Assembly: GCA_964585575.1 (NCBI GenBank)
Contig: CAZPEM010000013.1
Coordinates: 1 to 36,447, forward strand
Reading direction: 5' to 3'
From: UBA4655 sp964585575
GTDB taxonomy: Bacteria > Planctomycetota > Planctomycetia > Pirellulales > UBA1268
Length of the DNA stretch: 36,447 nucleotides
Positions 15,061 through 21,989 of the stretch are shown here, piece after piece (positions within the stretch are counted from its first letter, which is position 1; every line of letters begins with the position of its first letter). The translations under genes and the position numbers were made by a program. The notes beneath the pieces were generated by a model, which did not search any database, was not told the DNA's origin, and was given only the letters and a program-made list of their open reading frames with translations.

Positions 15061-16842
15061 GTGCTTCGGACACACACCTGCGGCGAATTGCGAAACGAGC
15101 ATGCCGGGACGACGGCGACCCTCGGCGGCTGGGTCGACCGGGTCCGGGACCACAAGGGGGTGATCTTCATCGACCTTCGCGACCGCTACGGCCGCACGCA
15201 GGTCGTCGTCGGCCCCGAGAGCCCCTCCGCCACGCTGGCCGCCGCGAAGCGGGTCCGCCCGGAGTGGGTCGTGCTCGCACGGGGCGTCGTCAGCCGGCGA
15301 CCTGAGGGCACGCTCAACCCGAAGCTACCGACGGGCGGCGTCGAACTGCTCTGCGAGGCCCTCGACGTTCAGAGCGAGGCGGAGACGCCCGTCTTCCAGC
15401 CCGGAGCGACCGAGTTGCCGGGCGAGGACATCCGGCTCGCGCACCGCTGGCTCGACCTCCGGAGGCCCGCGATGCAGGAGAACCTTCTGCTTCGCCACCG
15501 CATCGTCAAGCTCATGCGGGACTACTTCGACGAGCAGGGGTTCGTCGAGGTGGAGACTCCGATGCTCGGCCGAAGCACTCCCGAGGGAGCGCGGGATTAC
15601 CTCGTCCCCAGCCGCCTCGCGCACGGCAGCTTCTACGCGCTGCCGCAGTCGCCCCAGCTCTACAAGCAGCTGCTCATGATGGCGGGGTTCGACCGCTACG
15701 TGCAGGTCGCGCGATGCTTCCGCGACGAGGACCTTCGCGCCGATCGACAGCCCGAGTTCACGCAGTTGGACCTCGAGATGTCGTTCGTCGAGGCGGACGA
15801 CGTGATGGGCGTCATCGACGGACTCGTCGCCAGGACCGCGAAGGCGATCCTGGGGATCGACGTCGCCACGCCGCTGCCGCGGCTCTCCTGGGACGAGGCG
15901 ATGGAGCGGTTCGGCCACGACGCTCCCGACCTCCGGTTCGGGCTCGAGATCATCGACTGCTCGGCGATCGCCGCGGAAAGTTCGTTCCGCGTCTTCCGCT
16001 CCGCCGTCGAGGCGGGCGGAAGGGTCCGCGGCATCCGCGTGCCGGGCGTGGCGGAGAAGTTTTCGCGGAAGGATCTCGACGACCTCACGAACGTGGCCGT
16101 CGAGGCCGGCGCCAAGGGACTCGTCTGGCTCAAACTCGACGCCGCCGGCTCGCTGTCCGGGCCGGTCGCGAAGAACCTCGCCGACGGCGTCGGCGAGCGG
16201 CTCGTCGATCGGCTGGCGGCCGCTCCGGGCGACCTGCTACTGATCGTCGCCGACAGCTTCGACGTCACCTGCAAGGCGCTCCACACGCTCCGCAAGCGAC
16301 TCGGTGCCACGCTTGGGCTCTACGACCCCGGCACGATGCACTTCTCGTGGGTCGTCGACTTTCCGATGTTCGCCAAGGACTCCGAGACCGGCGGGTGGGC
16401 CTCGATGCACCACCCCTTCACGGCGCCACGCCCCCAGGACCTCGAGCGTCTGGAGAGCGATCCCGCCGGCTGCCGGGCGGTGGCCTACGATCTCGTCATC
16501 AACGGTTCCGAGGCGGGCGGAGGTACGATCCGGATCCACGACAGCCGAGTTCAGGAACGGGTCTTTTCGCTCCTCGGCATCTCCCCGGAGGTGGCGAAGG
16601 AGCGATTCGGGTTCCTGCTGGACGCGCTCCGCAGCGGCGCTCCGCCGCACGGCGGCATCGCCTTGGGCATCGACCGGTGGGTGATGCTGATGGCGAACCT
16701 GGACTCCATCCGCGACGTGATCGCCTTCCCGAAGACGCAGAGTGCGAGCGACCTGATGACCGGCGCTCCGGGCACGGTCGACCCGAAGCAGCTGGTGGAG
16801 CTCGGGATCCGCATCGCGGCGCCGCCCAAGGCCTCCGGCTGA
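15061..16842 (+). CDS. aspS: Aspartyl-tRNA synthetase
   Basis: This class II synthetase charges tRNA-Asp (and possibly tRNA-Asn). The 593-residue protein begins with the OB-fold anticodon domain (LRTHTCGELR, GWVDRVRDHKGVIFIDLRD), followed by the catalytic core with motif 2 (FRDEDLRADRQPEFTQLD) and motif 3 (GIALGIDRWVMLM) and the bacterial-type insertion in between. Length matches E. coli AspRS. The start is GTG at 15061 with a weak AAAGG upstream. I cannot decide from sequence whether it discriminates Asp from Asn tRNAs; no gatCAB genes are visible. It is followed after 68 bases by tRNA-Val. Confidence 0.96.
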   Translation: MLRTHTCGELRNEHAGTTATLGGWVDRVRDHKGVIFIDLRDRYGRTQVVVGPESPSATLAAAKRVRPEWVVLARGVVSRRPEGTLNPKLPTGGVELLCEALDVQSEAETPVFQPGATELPGEDIRLAHRWLDLRRPAMQENLLLRHRIVKLMRDYFDEQGFVEVETPMLGRSTPEGARDYLVPSRLAHGSFYALPQSPQLYKQLLMMAGFDRYVQVARCFRDEDLRADRQPEFTQLDLEMSFVEADDVMGVIDGLVARTAKAILGIDVATPLPRLSWDEAMERFGHDAPDLRFGLEIIDCSAIAAESSFRVFRSAVEAGGRVRGIRVPGVAEKFSRKDLDDLTNVAVEAGAKGLVWLKLDAAGSLSGPVAKNLADGVGERLVDRLAAAPGDLLLIVADSFDVTCKALHTLRKRLGATLGLYDPGTMHFSWVVDFPMFAKDSETGGWASMHHPFTAPRPQDLERLESDPAGCRAVAYDLVINGSEAGGGTIRIHDSRVQERVFSLLGISPEVAKERFGFLLDALRSGAPPHGGIALGIDRWVMLMANLDSIRDVIAFPKTQSASDLMTGAPGTVDPKQLVELGIRIAAPPKASG

Positions 16843-16910
16843 TTCCCGGGGAACGACGCCGCCATGGTATGCTCCATGGGATTCGGCGACCGGGACGTCG
16901 CCGATCGTGC

Positions 16911-16984
16911 GGGCGAATAGCTCAGTTGGTCAGAGCACCTCGTTTACACCGAGGGGGTCGGGGGTTCGAACCCCTCTTCGCCCA
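16911..16984 (+). tRNA. tRNA-Val (anticodon UAC)
   Basis: A full cloverleaf is visible. The acceptor stem GGGCGAA pairs with TTCGCCC. The D arm is GCTCAGTTGGTCAGAGC, the anticodon arm is CCTCG-TTTACAC-CGAGG with TAC at the anticodon, and the T arm has the TTCGAAC loop. The discriminator is A and CCA is not encoded. It reads the GUA and GUN valine codons. The TGGTATGCT at 16865-16873 is an extended -10 candidate about 40 bases upstream. Confidence 0.97.
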
Positions 16985-17166
16985 CTCACCGTCCGGCGGC
17001 GACTCCCGCGACACCTTGGAGCCGATCGGGGCGGATTGTTCGGGTCGGGAAAAACAGTCCGGCGGCGGAAAAATGTTTTCGGAGCGGCCGGAGACGCTGC
17101 CGACATCACCCTTCACGGCGTCATGGATTCCCCATTTCGCCTCCCCCCTCACCGGAGATTCCTCCC

Positions 17167-17352
17167 ATGGCCCGCAAGGTCCTCGTCGTCGCCCTTCTCG
17201 CCTCCTTCGCCATCGCCGCCGGCTCGATCGCTTCGGCCGCCCAGTACACCCGCGGTTCGAACCTCGTCGCCCGCCGCGGCCCGATCGCCACCCTCATCGA
17301 GATGGAGCGGCGGAAGAACGAGTGGCTCCGACGGACGTTCCTCGGCCGGTAG
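17167..17352 (+). CDS. Small secreted protein, unknown function
   Basis: The 61-residue product has a clear signal peptide, KVLVVALLASFAIAAGSI followed by an ASAA cleavage-type site near residue 25. The mature part is about 36 residues, strongly basic, and ends MERRKNEWLRRTFLGR. A GGAG lies 9 bases before the ATG. It follows tRNA-Val and converges on the YbgC-like gene. I do not recognise a family; export to the periplasm or surface is inferred from the signal. Confidence 0.65.
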   Translation: MARKVLVVALLASFAIAAGSIASAAQYTRGSNLVARRGPIATLIEMERRKNEWLRRTFLGR

Positions 17353-17412
17353 TTCGACGCCGACTTTTCCCCGTCCGACACGGCGTCCTCCGAATGCCTC
17401 CGTCGGCATCAG

Positions 17413-17859
17413 TCATCGGTCGTGCCTCTCACCCGCAGGCCCGTCGCCACCGCGACGGGCCTGCGGCGGTCTCGGGCCGAAGAGCCACTCCGGCAGCCGC
17501 GTGACGTCACCCTGGCGGTTCACGCACACCAGCAGCGTCTGTCCCGTTGCGAGGAGCACTCCATCCCGAAAGACCTCGTAGGTGTGCTCGACGCTCGCGA
17601 GCCGGATCTTCCCGACGTGGGTTCGCACCACGATCAGGTCGTCGTATTCGGCCGCCTTGAGATACCGCACGCTCGCCTCGGCCACGACGAGAAAGAGGCC
17701 CGCCTCTTCGAACACCCGATAGCTGCCCCCGGCCGCCCGCAGCATCTCGGTCCGCCCCATCTCGAAATAAGCGAGGTAATTGCCATGGTAGACGCGACGC
17801 ATCTGGTCGGTTTCCTGGTAGCGGACGCGAATCTCCAAGTCGTGGAATCGTGGTTGCAT
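17413..17859 (-). CDS. Acyl-CoA thioesterase, YbgC/4HBT family
   Basis: The 148-residue hotdog-fold protein should hydrolyse short acyl-CoA or aromatic acyl-CoA thioesters in the cytoplasm. The family signature is clear: IRVRYQETDQMRRVYHGNYL followed by AYFEMGRTEML, with the active-site Asp in ETDQM. The ATG at 17859 is just before this motif; a frame to 17976 runs into the divergent ACT gene. The C-terminal 20 residues are Arg/Gly/Pro-rich and are encoded by a perfect 15-bp hairpin (17433-17466). No tol-pal genes, the usual neighbours of ybgC in proteobacteria, are nearby. Confidence 0.88.
   Translation of the reverse strand: MQPRFHDLEIRVRYQETDQMRRVYHGNYLAYFEMGRTEMLRAAGGSYRVFEEAGLFLVVAEASVRYLKAAEYDDLIVVRTHVGKIRLASVEHTYEVFRDGVLLATGQTLLVCVNRQGDVTRLPEWLFGPRPPQARRGGDGPAGERHDR
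17433..17466. other. Perfect 15-bp hairpin inside the end of the thioesterase gene
   Basis: CCGCAGGCCCGTCGC and GCGACGGGCCTGCGG form a 15-bp stem around the loop CACC. It lies in the last codons of the leftward thioesterase gene and 80 bases past the rightward small secreted gene, so it may end or stabilise either transcript. No T-run follows on either strand. Confidence 0.6.
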
Positions 17860-17976
17860 GGCCGGCTTGCGAGACCCTATTCTTTGCGGGGAGTTCGACG
17901 CACGGCCTGACGGTACCCCGTGGAACGCGGTCGGCCAAGCCTGGAACGATCCGGCAACCGGAAAATCGAGCGGCAC

Positions 17977-18486
17977 ATGAGCATCGGCGATTCGTCAGAG
18001 GGAGGCTCGATCGGCTACGCCACGGCCCGGGGCCGCAATTGGCCCACGCTTCGGCAATTCACCGTGTTCCTCGAGAATCGCGTCGGCCAGTTGCTCGAGG
18101 TCGTCCGCCGGTTCGAGGGTTCGAAGGTGCGGATCGTCGCTCTTTCGATCAACGACTCCGGCGAGTGTGCCTTCGTGAGGTTCCTGCTGAGTCACCCCGA
18201 ACAGGGCCGGGAGATCCTCGAGCGGGCGGGGCTCGCGCTCATCGAGAGCGACCTGATCGGTGTCGAGCTTCCAATGACCCGGCAGCCCCTTTTGAGGATC
18301 TGCACGGCGCTCCTGCAGGCCGAGGTGAACATCATCCAGGCCTACCCGATCCTCGCCCGCCCGCGCGGCCGGCCGGCCGTCGCCCTCATGGTCGACAACA
18401 CGGAGATGGGGCTCGAGACCCTCGGCAGCAAGGGGTTCACGATGATCACCGAGGGGGACCTGAGCGAGGACGACGACGAAACCTGA
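17977..18486 (+). CDS. Tandem ACT-domain protein
   Basis: The 169-residue product contains two ACT-like ligand-binding modules, about residues 27-95 (LRQFTVFLENRVGQLLEVV) and 105-160 (PLLRICTALLQAEVNIIQAY), with no catalytic domain. ACT domains bind small molecules, usually amino acids, and regulate partner enzymes. The acidic C-terminus ends GDLSEDDDET. The ATG at 17977 was chosen over an in-frame GTG at 17920. It is divergent from the thioesterase gene, 117 bases away. A role in amino-acid sensing is inferred; the partner is not evident from neighbours. Confidence 0.8.
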   Translation: MSIGDSSEGGSIGYATARGRNWPTLRQFTVFLENRVGQLLEVVRRFEGSKVRIVALSINDSGECAFVRFLLSHPEQGREILERAGLALIESDLIGVELPMTRQPLLRICTALLQAEVNIIQAYPILARPRGRPAVALMVDNTEMGLETLGSKGFTMITEGDLSEDDDET

Positions 18487-18516
18487 GGCGAAGCCGCCTT
18501 ACGCGAACATCGCCCC

Positions 18517-19239
18517 TCACTCGAACATCCCGTCAGGGAGGCCCTTCACCTTCCGGATGATCACCTGCTCGACGCTGTCCCATGCCACCGCCATGAGCGT
18601 GATGGTCTTGTCGGAAGAGTTCTCCGCCGCGAAGACGCCGTGAGTGCCCCGAGACCAGTTGAAGTCGTAGAACAGCGGCATCACGATCTGACCGCTCTTG
18701 AGATGGAGTTCGACGACGCCGCCGTGCTCCGTCTCCCCGAAAAGCTTGGCGACGAGCACCGCGGTCGGGTTGTCGATGCCGTCCATCTCGGGCATGGACC
18801 CGCGATCGATCCCGCCGAATGCGGGTAGTGCCGGTTCCGACACCGCATCGGAGATGCCGTCGAAGGCGTCCGCCGCTCTCTCCTCGTCGCGGGCGCCGGA
18901 AGCGACGTCGCCGATGCCGGAAAAATCGGGGGTCGCTTCCCCGGCAGCTTCGGCAGCGGGTTCCTGGACGCCCTCGTCAGCCCCGACCGAACCGGCCGGG
19001 CTCGTAGCGGGCGTCGAAACCGCCTCCGCCGCCCCTGCCTCTTCGGACTGCATCGGGATCAAGACCGCGACGCCACACTTCGAGCATGCCCCGCGCTTGC
19101 CGGCAAGTTTTGCCGGCACCGTGATCGGGTGGCCGTTGCTGCAGGCAAAGCGGATGGTGGCGACCTGCGGCCCGACCGGCGGCTCCGGTCTGGACGCGGG
19201 CTTCGAACGGCGGATGATGTTCGTCGGTTCGTCGGACAT
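18517..19239 (-). CDS. Ribbon protein with acidic linker and conserved C-terminal domain
   Basis: The 240-residue product has three parts. Residues 31-62 form a ribbon-like module, C33-x3-H37 with C52-x2-C55 (FACSNGHPITVPAKL, ACSKCGV). Residues about 65-155 are Ala, Glu and Gly rich and probably disordered. The last 85 residues (VELHLKSGQIVMPLFYDFNW...VIIRKVKGLPDGMFE) look folded and beta-rich. It is divergent from the ribbon membrane protein at 19403, with 163 bases between starts. I do not recognise the C-terminal family. The ribbon style is common in planctomycete proteomes. Confidence 0.72.
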   Translation of the reverse strand: MSDEPTNIIRRSKPASRPEPPVGPQVATIRFACSNGHPITVPAKLAGKRGACSKCGVAVLIPMQSEEAGAAEAVSTPATSPAGSVGADEGVQEPAAEAAGEATPDFSGIGDVASGARDEERAADAFDGISDAVSEPALPAFGGIDRGSMPEMDGIDNPTAVLVAKLFGETEHGGVVELHLKSGQIVMPLFYDFNWSRGTHGVFAAENSSDKTITLMAVAWDSVEQVIIRKVKGLPDGMFE

Positions 19240-19402
19240 TCCCCTAGTCTATCCTGCGGGCAGGCGTCTTGACGCACGCGGCGGTGCGGCCGACACTTCC
19301 AGACCGCCTCTTCGGGGATCGCCATCCCGAGGCGGCCTGTTTCCTCGCCGGGGGCAGGTGCCCCACGCCCGTCCGGCCGCCTCCTGGACTTCCGGGTGCT
19401 CC

Positions 19403-20071
19403 ATGCCGATCGTCGTCGTCTGCACCGGCTGCAAGTCGAGATTCACCGTCAGCGATCAGTACGCCGGGCGAACGGGACCGTGCCCGAAGTGCAAGAAGCC
19501 GATCACGATCCCGAAGGCCGAACAGGCGGTCGTGATCCACGAACCGGAAACCTCGGTCGCCCAGGCGAAGGGTGGTCCTCAGGTGTCGCTCAGGCCGCTG
19601 CCGCGCCGCAACATGCCCGTCGCCGTCGGCAGGATCGTGCTTGTGGTGGCCGGATTCGTGGCGACGGCAGCCGCGGCGTGGATCGCCGCCAAAGTGTTTG
19701 GCCCGGAAGGCCCGCCGGTCGCCGTGCTCGGACCGGCCGCCGGAGCGATCGGCCTGGCGTGCGCGATCGTCGGGTATGCGATGGTGCGCGACCGCGACCT
19801 CGAGCCGTTTCGGGGCTCGTCGCTGCTCGTGCGGGCCGCGGCGTGCGCGGCCGTCTACTCGCTCTTGTGGGGCGTGCGGTCACTCATGCCCGCGGAAGCG
19901 ACCTCGGAGATGTACCAGTGGGTCTTCATCGCCCCCCTTTTCTTCGCAGCCGGGGCGGTCGCGGCGCTCGCCTCGCTCGAACTCGACTGGGGGCCGGCCG
20001 TCATCCACTACAGCTTTTACGTGCTCGTCACCGCGACGTTGCGCTGGCTCGCGGGGCTGTCGCCGGTTTGA
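19403..20071 (+). CDS. Zinc-ribbon membrane protein, unknown function
   Basis: The 222-residue product begins with C7-x2-C10...C27-x2-C30 (VVVCTGCKSRFTVSDQYAGR, GPCPKCKKPITIP), a ribbon much like that of its divergent neighbour. After a linker there are about five hydrophobic segments from residue 73 onward (GRIVLVVAGFVATAAAAWIA, AAGAIGLACAIVGYAMV and others). It lies 34 bases upstream of the HD phosphohydrolase gene and is probably co-transcribed. A ribbon in the cytoplasm with a membrane anchor is inferred; the function is unknown. The longer open frame back to 18698 is a shadow of the divergent gene. Confidence 0.75.
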   Translation: MPIVVVCTGCKSRFTVSDQYAGRTGPCPKCKKPITIPKAEQAVVIHEPETSVAQAKGGPQVSLRPLPRRNMPVAVGRIVLVVAGFVATAAAAWIAAKVFGPEGPPVAVLGPAAGAIGLACAIVGYAMVRDRDLEPFRGSSLLVRAAACAAVYSLLWGVRSLMPAEATSEMYQWVFIAPLFFAAGAVAALASLELDWGPAVIHYSFYVLVTATLRWLAGLSPV

Positions 20072-20105
20072 CGGATCCCCATCTCATTCCTCCTGGCTCA
20101 ACGAC

Positions 20106-21464
20106 ATGACGATCGGCGACGCCCTTCCCGAAATCGCGATGCTGAGGACCGGAACCCACGCGGTCCGCATCCCGCCCGACCTTTCCGTGCCGCTGACGCG
20201 GCGGGTGAGAGCGGTCATCGACACCCCTGCGATGCGACGGCTCTCGCGGATCAGCCAGCTCGGGCTCGTGTCGCTCGTCTACCCCGGCGCGGTGCACACG
20301 CGGTTCGAGCATTCGCTCGGCGTCTTCCGGCTGGCATTGGAGTTTCTCGGGCGGCTCCGCCACGAGAAGGCATTCAGCGACCGGGTGAGCCCCGAGGACG
20401 CGAAGGCATTCGTCGTCGCGGCTCTCGTCCACGACATCGGCCACTGGGCTTTCTGCCATCCGATCGAGGACATGCGGCTCGAGGGCCTCCCGGCCCACGA
20501 ATCCCTCGTTCACGGCCTCGTCACGCAGGGGGAACTGGCGGACGTGCTCTCGCGGGAGTGGAACGTCTCGGCGGACCGCGTGAGCGGCCTCATCGGGGGC
20601 GAGGCGGACGATCCGGCGGGGCTGCTTCTCTCCTCGCTTTTGTCGGGGCCGGTCGATGTCGACAAGATGGACTACCTCGCCCGCGACAGCCTCCACGCGG
20701 GAGTGCCCTACGGTCGGCATTTCGACGAGGAGCGACTGCTGTCGAGCCTTCGCGTCGGGCCGGACGGCCGGTCGCTCGGCATCAGCGAGAAGGGTCGAGC
20801 CGCGGCCGAGATGCTCGTGACGGCGCGAACCGTGATGTTCAGCGAGGTCTACTGGCACCACACCGTGCGGGCGGCCACCGCCATGCTGCAGCGGGCGGTC
20901 TGGCTCGTGCGGAACCGCATCGCGCCGGAGCAGTTCGTGCGATTCGACGACCGCCAATTCATCGACTGGATCCTCGCCGCGTCACACGGCACGCCGGGAG
21001 CGGCGCTCGCAGAGGGGCTCTTCGGCGATCGTCGCGGGCTCTTGAAGCGGGTCGCGAGCTTCGACTCGCTCGAGCGGCCCGACGTGCATCGACGGTATTC
21101 CGGGAGGCCCTATGCCGCGATGGAGCAGGCCTCGCACCGCCTGGCCTCGATCCTTTCGTCACGGGCCGGCGTCGCGATCGAGCCCGATCTCGTCGTGATC
21201 GACGCGCCGCCGGTGGCCCGAGAGGTCGAGTTCCGACTGCCCGTGGAGCGGCAGGCCGCCGGCGGGCCGGCGTGGCACAGGCTCGAGGATGTCTCTCCCC
21301 TCGTCCGGGCACTCGCGCACGAGCAGTTCGACAACGTCGTGAAACGGGTGCGGATCTTCTGCCCGGCCGACGCCGCGATGAAACTCGCCGCCGACCGGAA
21401 AAAAAACGAGGGCGGCTTCGACGCGTTTCTCGCCGAAGCCGCCCTGGAAGCTGCCGATTGCTAG
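20106..21464 (+). CDS. HD-domain phosphohydrolase (COG1078/YwfO-like)
   Basis: The 452-residue product belongs to the HD superfamily related to dNTP triphosphohydrolases and SAMHD1. The metal-binding residues are in place: HTRFEHSLGV with His64/His69, ALVHDIGHWAFCHP with His109-Asp110, and VDVDKMDYLARDS near 183-195, a pattern typical of the COG1078 group. A dNTPase or nucleotide-phosphate phosphohydrolase role is likely, acting in the cytoplasm. Substrate cannot be assigned. The gene ends 4 bases from the convergent cytochrome gene. The real start is the ATG at 20106; an open frame back to 19572 is not coding. Confidence 0.88.
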   Translation: MTIGDALPEIAMLRTGTHAVRIPPDLSVPLTRRVRAVIDTPAMRRLSRISQLGLVSLVYPGAVHTRFEHSLGVFRLALEFLGRLRHEKAFSDRVSPEDAKAFVVAALVHDIGHWAFCHPIEDMRLEGLPAHESLVHGLVTQGELADVLSREWNVSADRVSGLIGGEADDPAGLLLSSLLSGPVDVDKMDYLARDSLHAGVPYGRHFDEERLLSSLRVGPDGRSLGISEKGRAAAEMLVTARTVMFSEVYWHHTVRAATAMLQRAVWLVRNRIAPEQFVRFDDRQFIDWILAASHGTPGAALAEGLFGDRRGLLKRVASFDSLERPDVHRRYSGRPYAAMEQASHRLASILSSRAGVAIEPDLVVIDAPPVAREVEFRLPVERQAAGGPAWHRLEDVSPLVRALAHEQFDNVVKRVRIFCPADAAMKLAADRKKNEGGFDAFLAEAALEAADC

Positions 21465-21468
21465 AAGA

Positions 21469-21870
21469 TCACTGGCCCGTGCCGCCCCCTGGGAGCTTGC
21501 CTTCCTTGATGAGTGCGCCAAAGGTCGGGCCGCTCTTTCCGTCGCTCGGCATTCCTGCGACCTTCTCGAGCGATGCCTTGATCTTTTCGACGTTCTTCGC
21601 GTCCTCCTTCTTGTCGAGGAGATCCGCGAGCGCCTCGCCGTAGGCGTTGCGTTCCTTCTTGCTCGTGCCGGCGTGGCAGACGTTGCACTTCGCGGTCTCA
21701 ACCGCCGCCGCAAGGGCCTTCTCGGCCGCGTCGGCGCTGTCCGGCTTCACGTACATGGCCTTGAACTCGTCGAAGAACTGCTTGATCGCGAACGCGGGAC
21801 GAGCCGACGCCACCATCACACATGCCACGACGAGACCGATAACCACGGGGAAAATCTTGCTGCGAGCCAT
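21469..21870 (-). CDS. Small periplasmic monoheme cytochrome c-like protein
   Basis: The 133-residue product has a signal peptide (SKIFPVVIGLVVACVMVASA, ending ARPAFA near residue 28) and one heme-binding CNVCH motif at 62-66. The remainder is a lysine-rich helical region and a short tail PTFGALIKEGKLPGGG. A methionine as the second heme ligand could be Met114-type near VAGMPSDG. An AGGAG site lies about 10 bases before the ATG at 21870. It sits just downstream of the kinase gene, with its own promoter candidate between. Electron transfer is inferred from the heme motif; the donor and acceptor are unknown. Confidence 0.8.
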   Translation of the reverse strand: MARSKIFPVVIGLVVACVMVASARPAFAIKQFFDEFKAMYVKPDSADAAEKALAAAVETAKCNVCHAGTSKKERNAYGEALADLLDKKEDAKNVEKIKASLEKVAGMPSDGKSGPTFGALIKEGKLPGGGTGQ

Positions 21871-21923
21871 GCGAGAACGTCTCCTAAAGATCACGATCCA
21901 AAGGCTTTCGCCGAACTCCCACT

Positions 21924-21953
21924 ATCAGACTCTGCCACCCGGCGGGGTGTCAA
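21924..21953 (-). promoter_or_regulatory. Candidate promoter for the cytochrome gene
   Basis: Read leftward, a perfect TTGACA (21948-21953) is followed after 18 bases by TCTGAT (21924-21929). The -35 box is consensus and the -10 box is weak. It lies between the kinase stop and the cytochrome start, suggesting separate expression. Confidence 0.35.
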
Positions 21954-21989
21954 GCAAACGGCCGGAAAAACCAGGGGTTTCCGCGGTGT

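Noticed and set aside
16863..16880. CCATGG-N6-CCATGG palindromic pair before tRNA-Val
   Set aside because: Six-base repeats are too short to mean much; the overlap with an extended -10 is noted in the tRNA entry but no operator is claimed.
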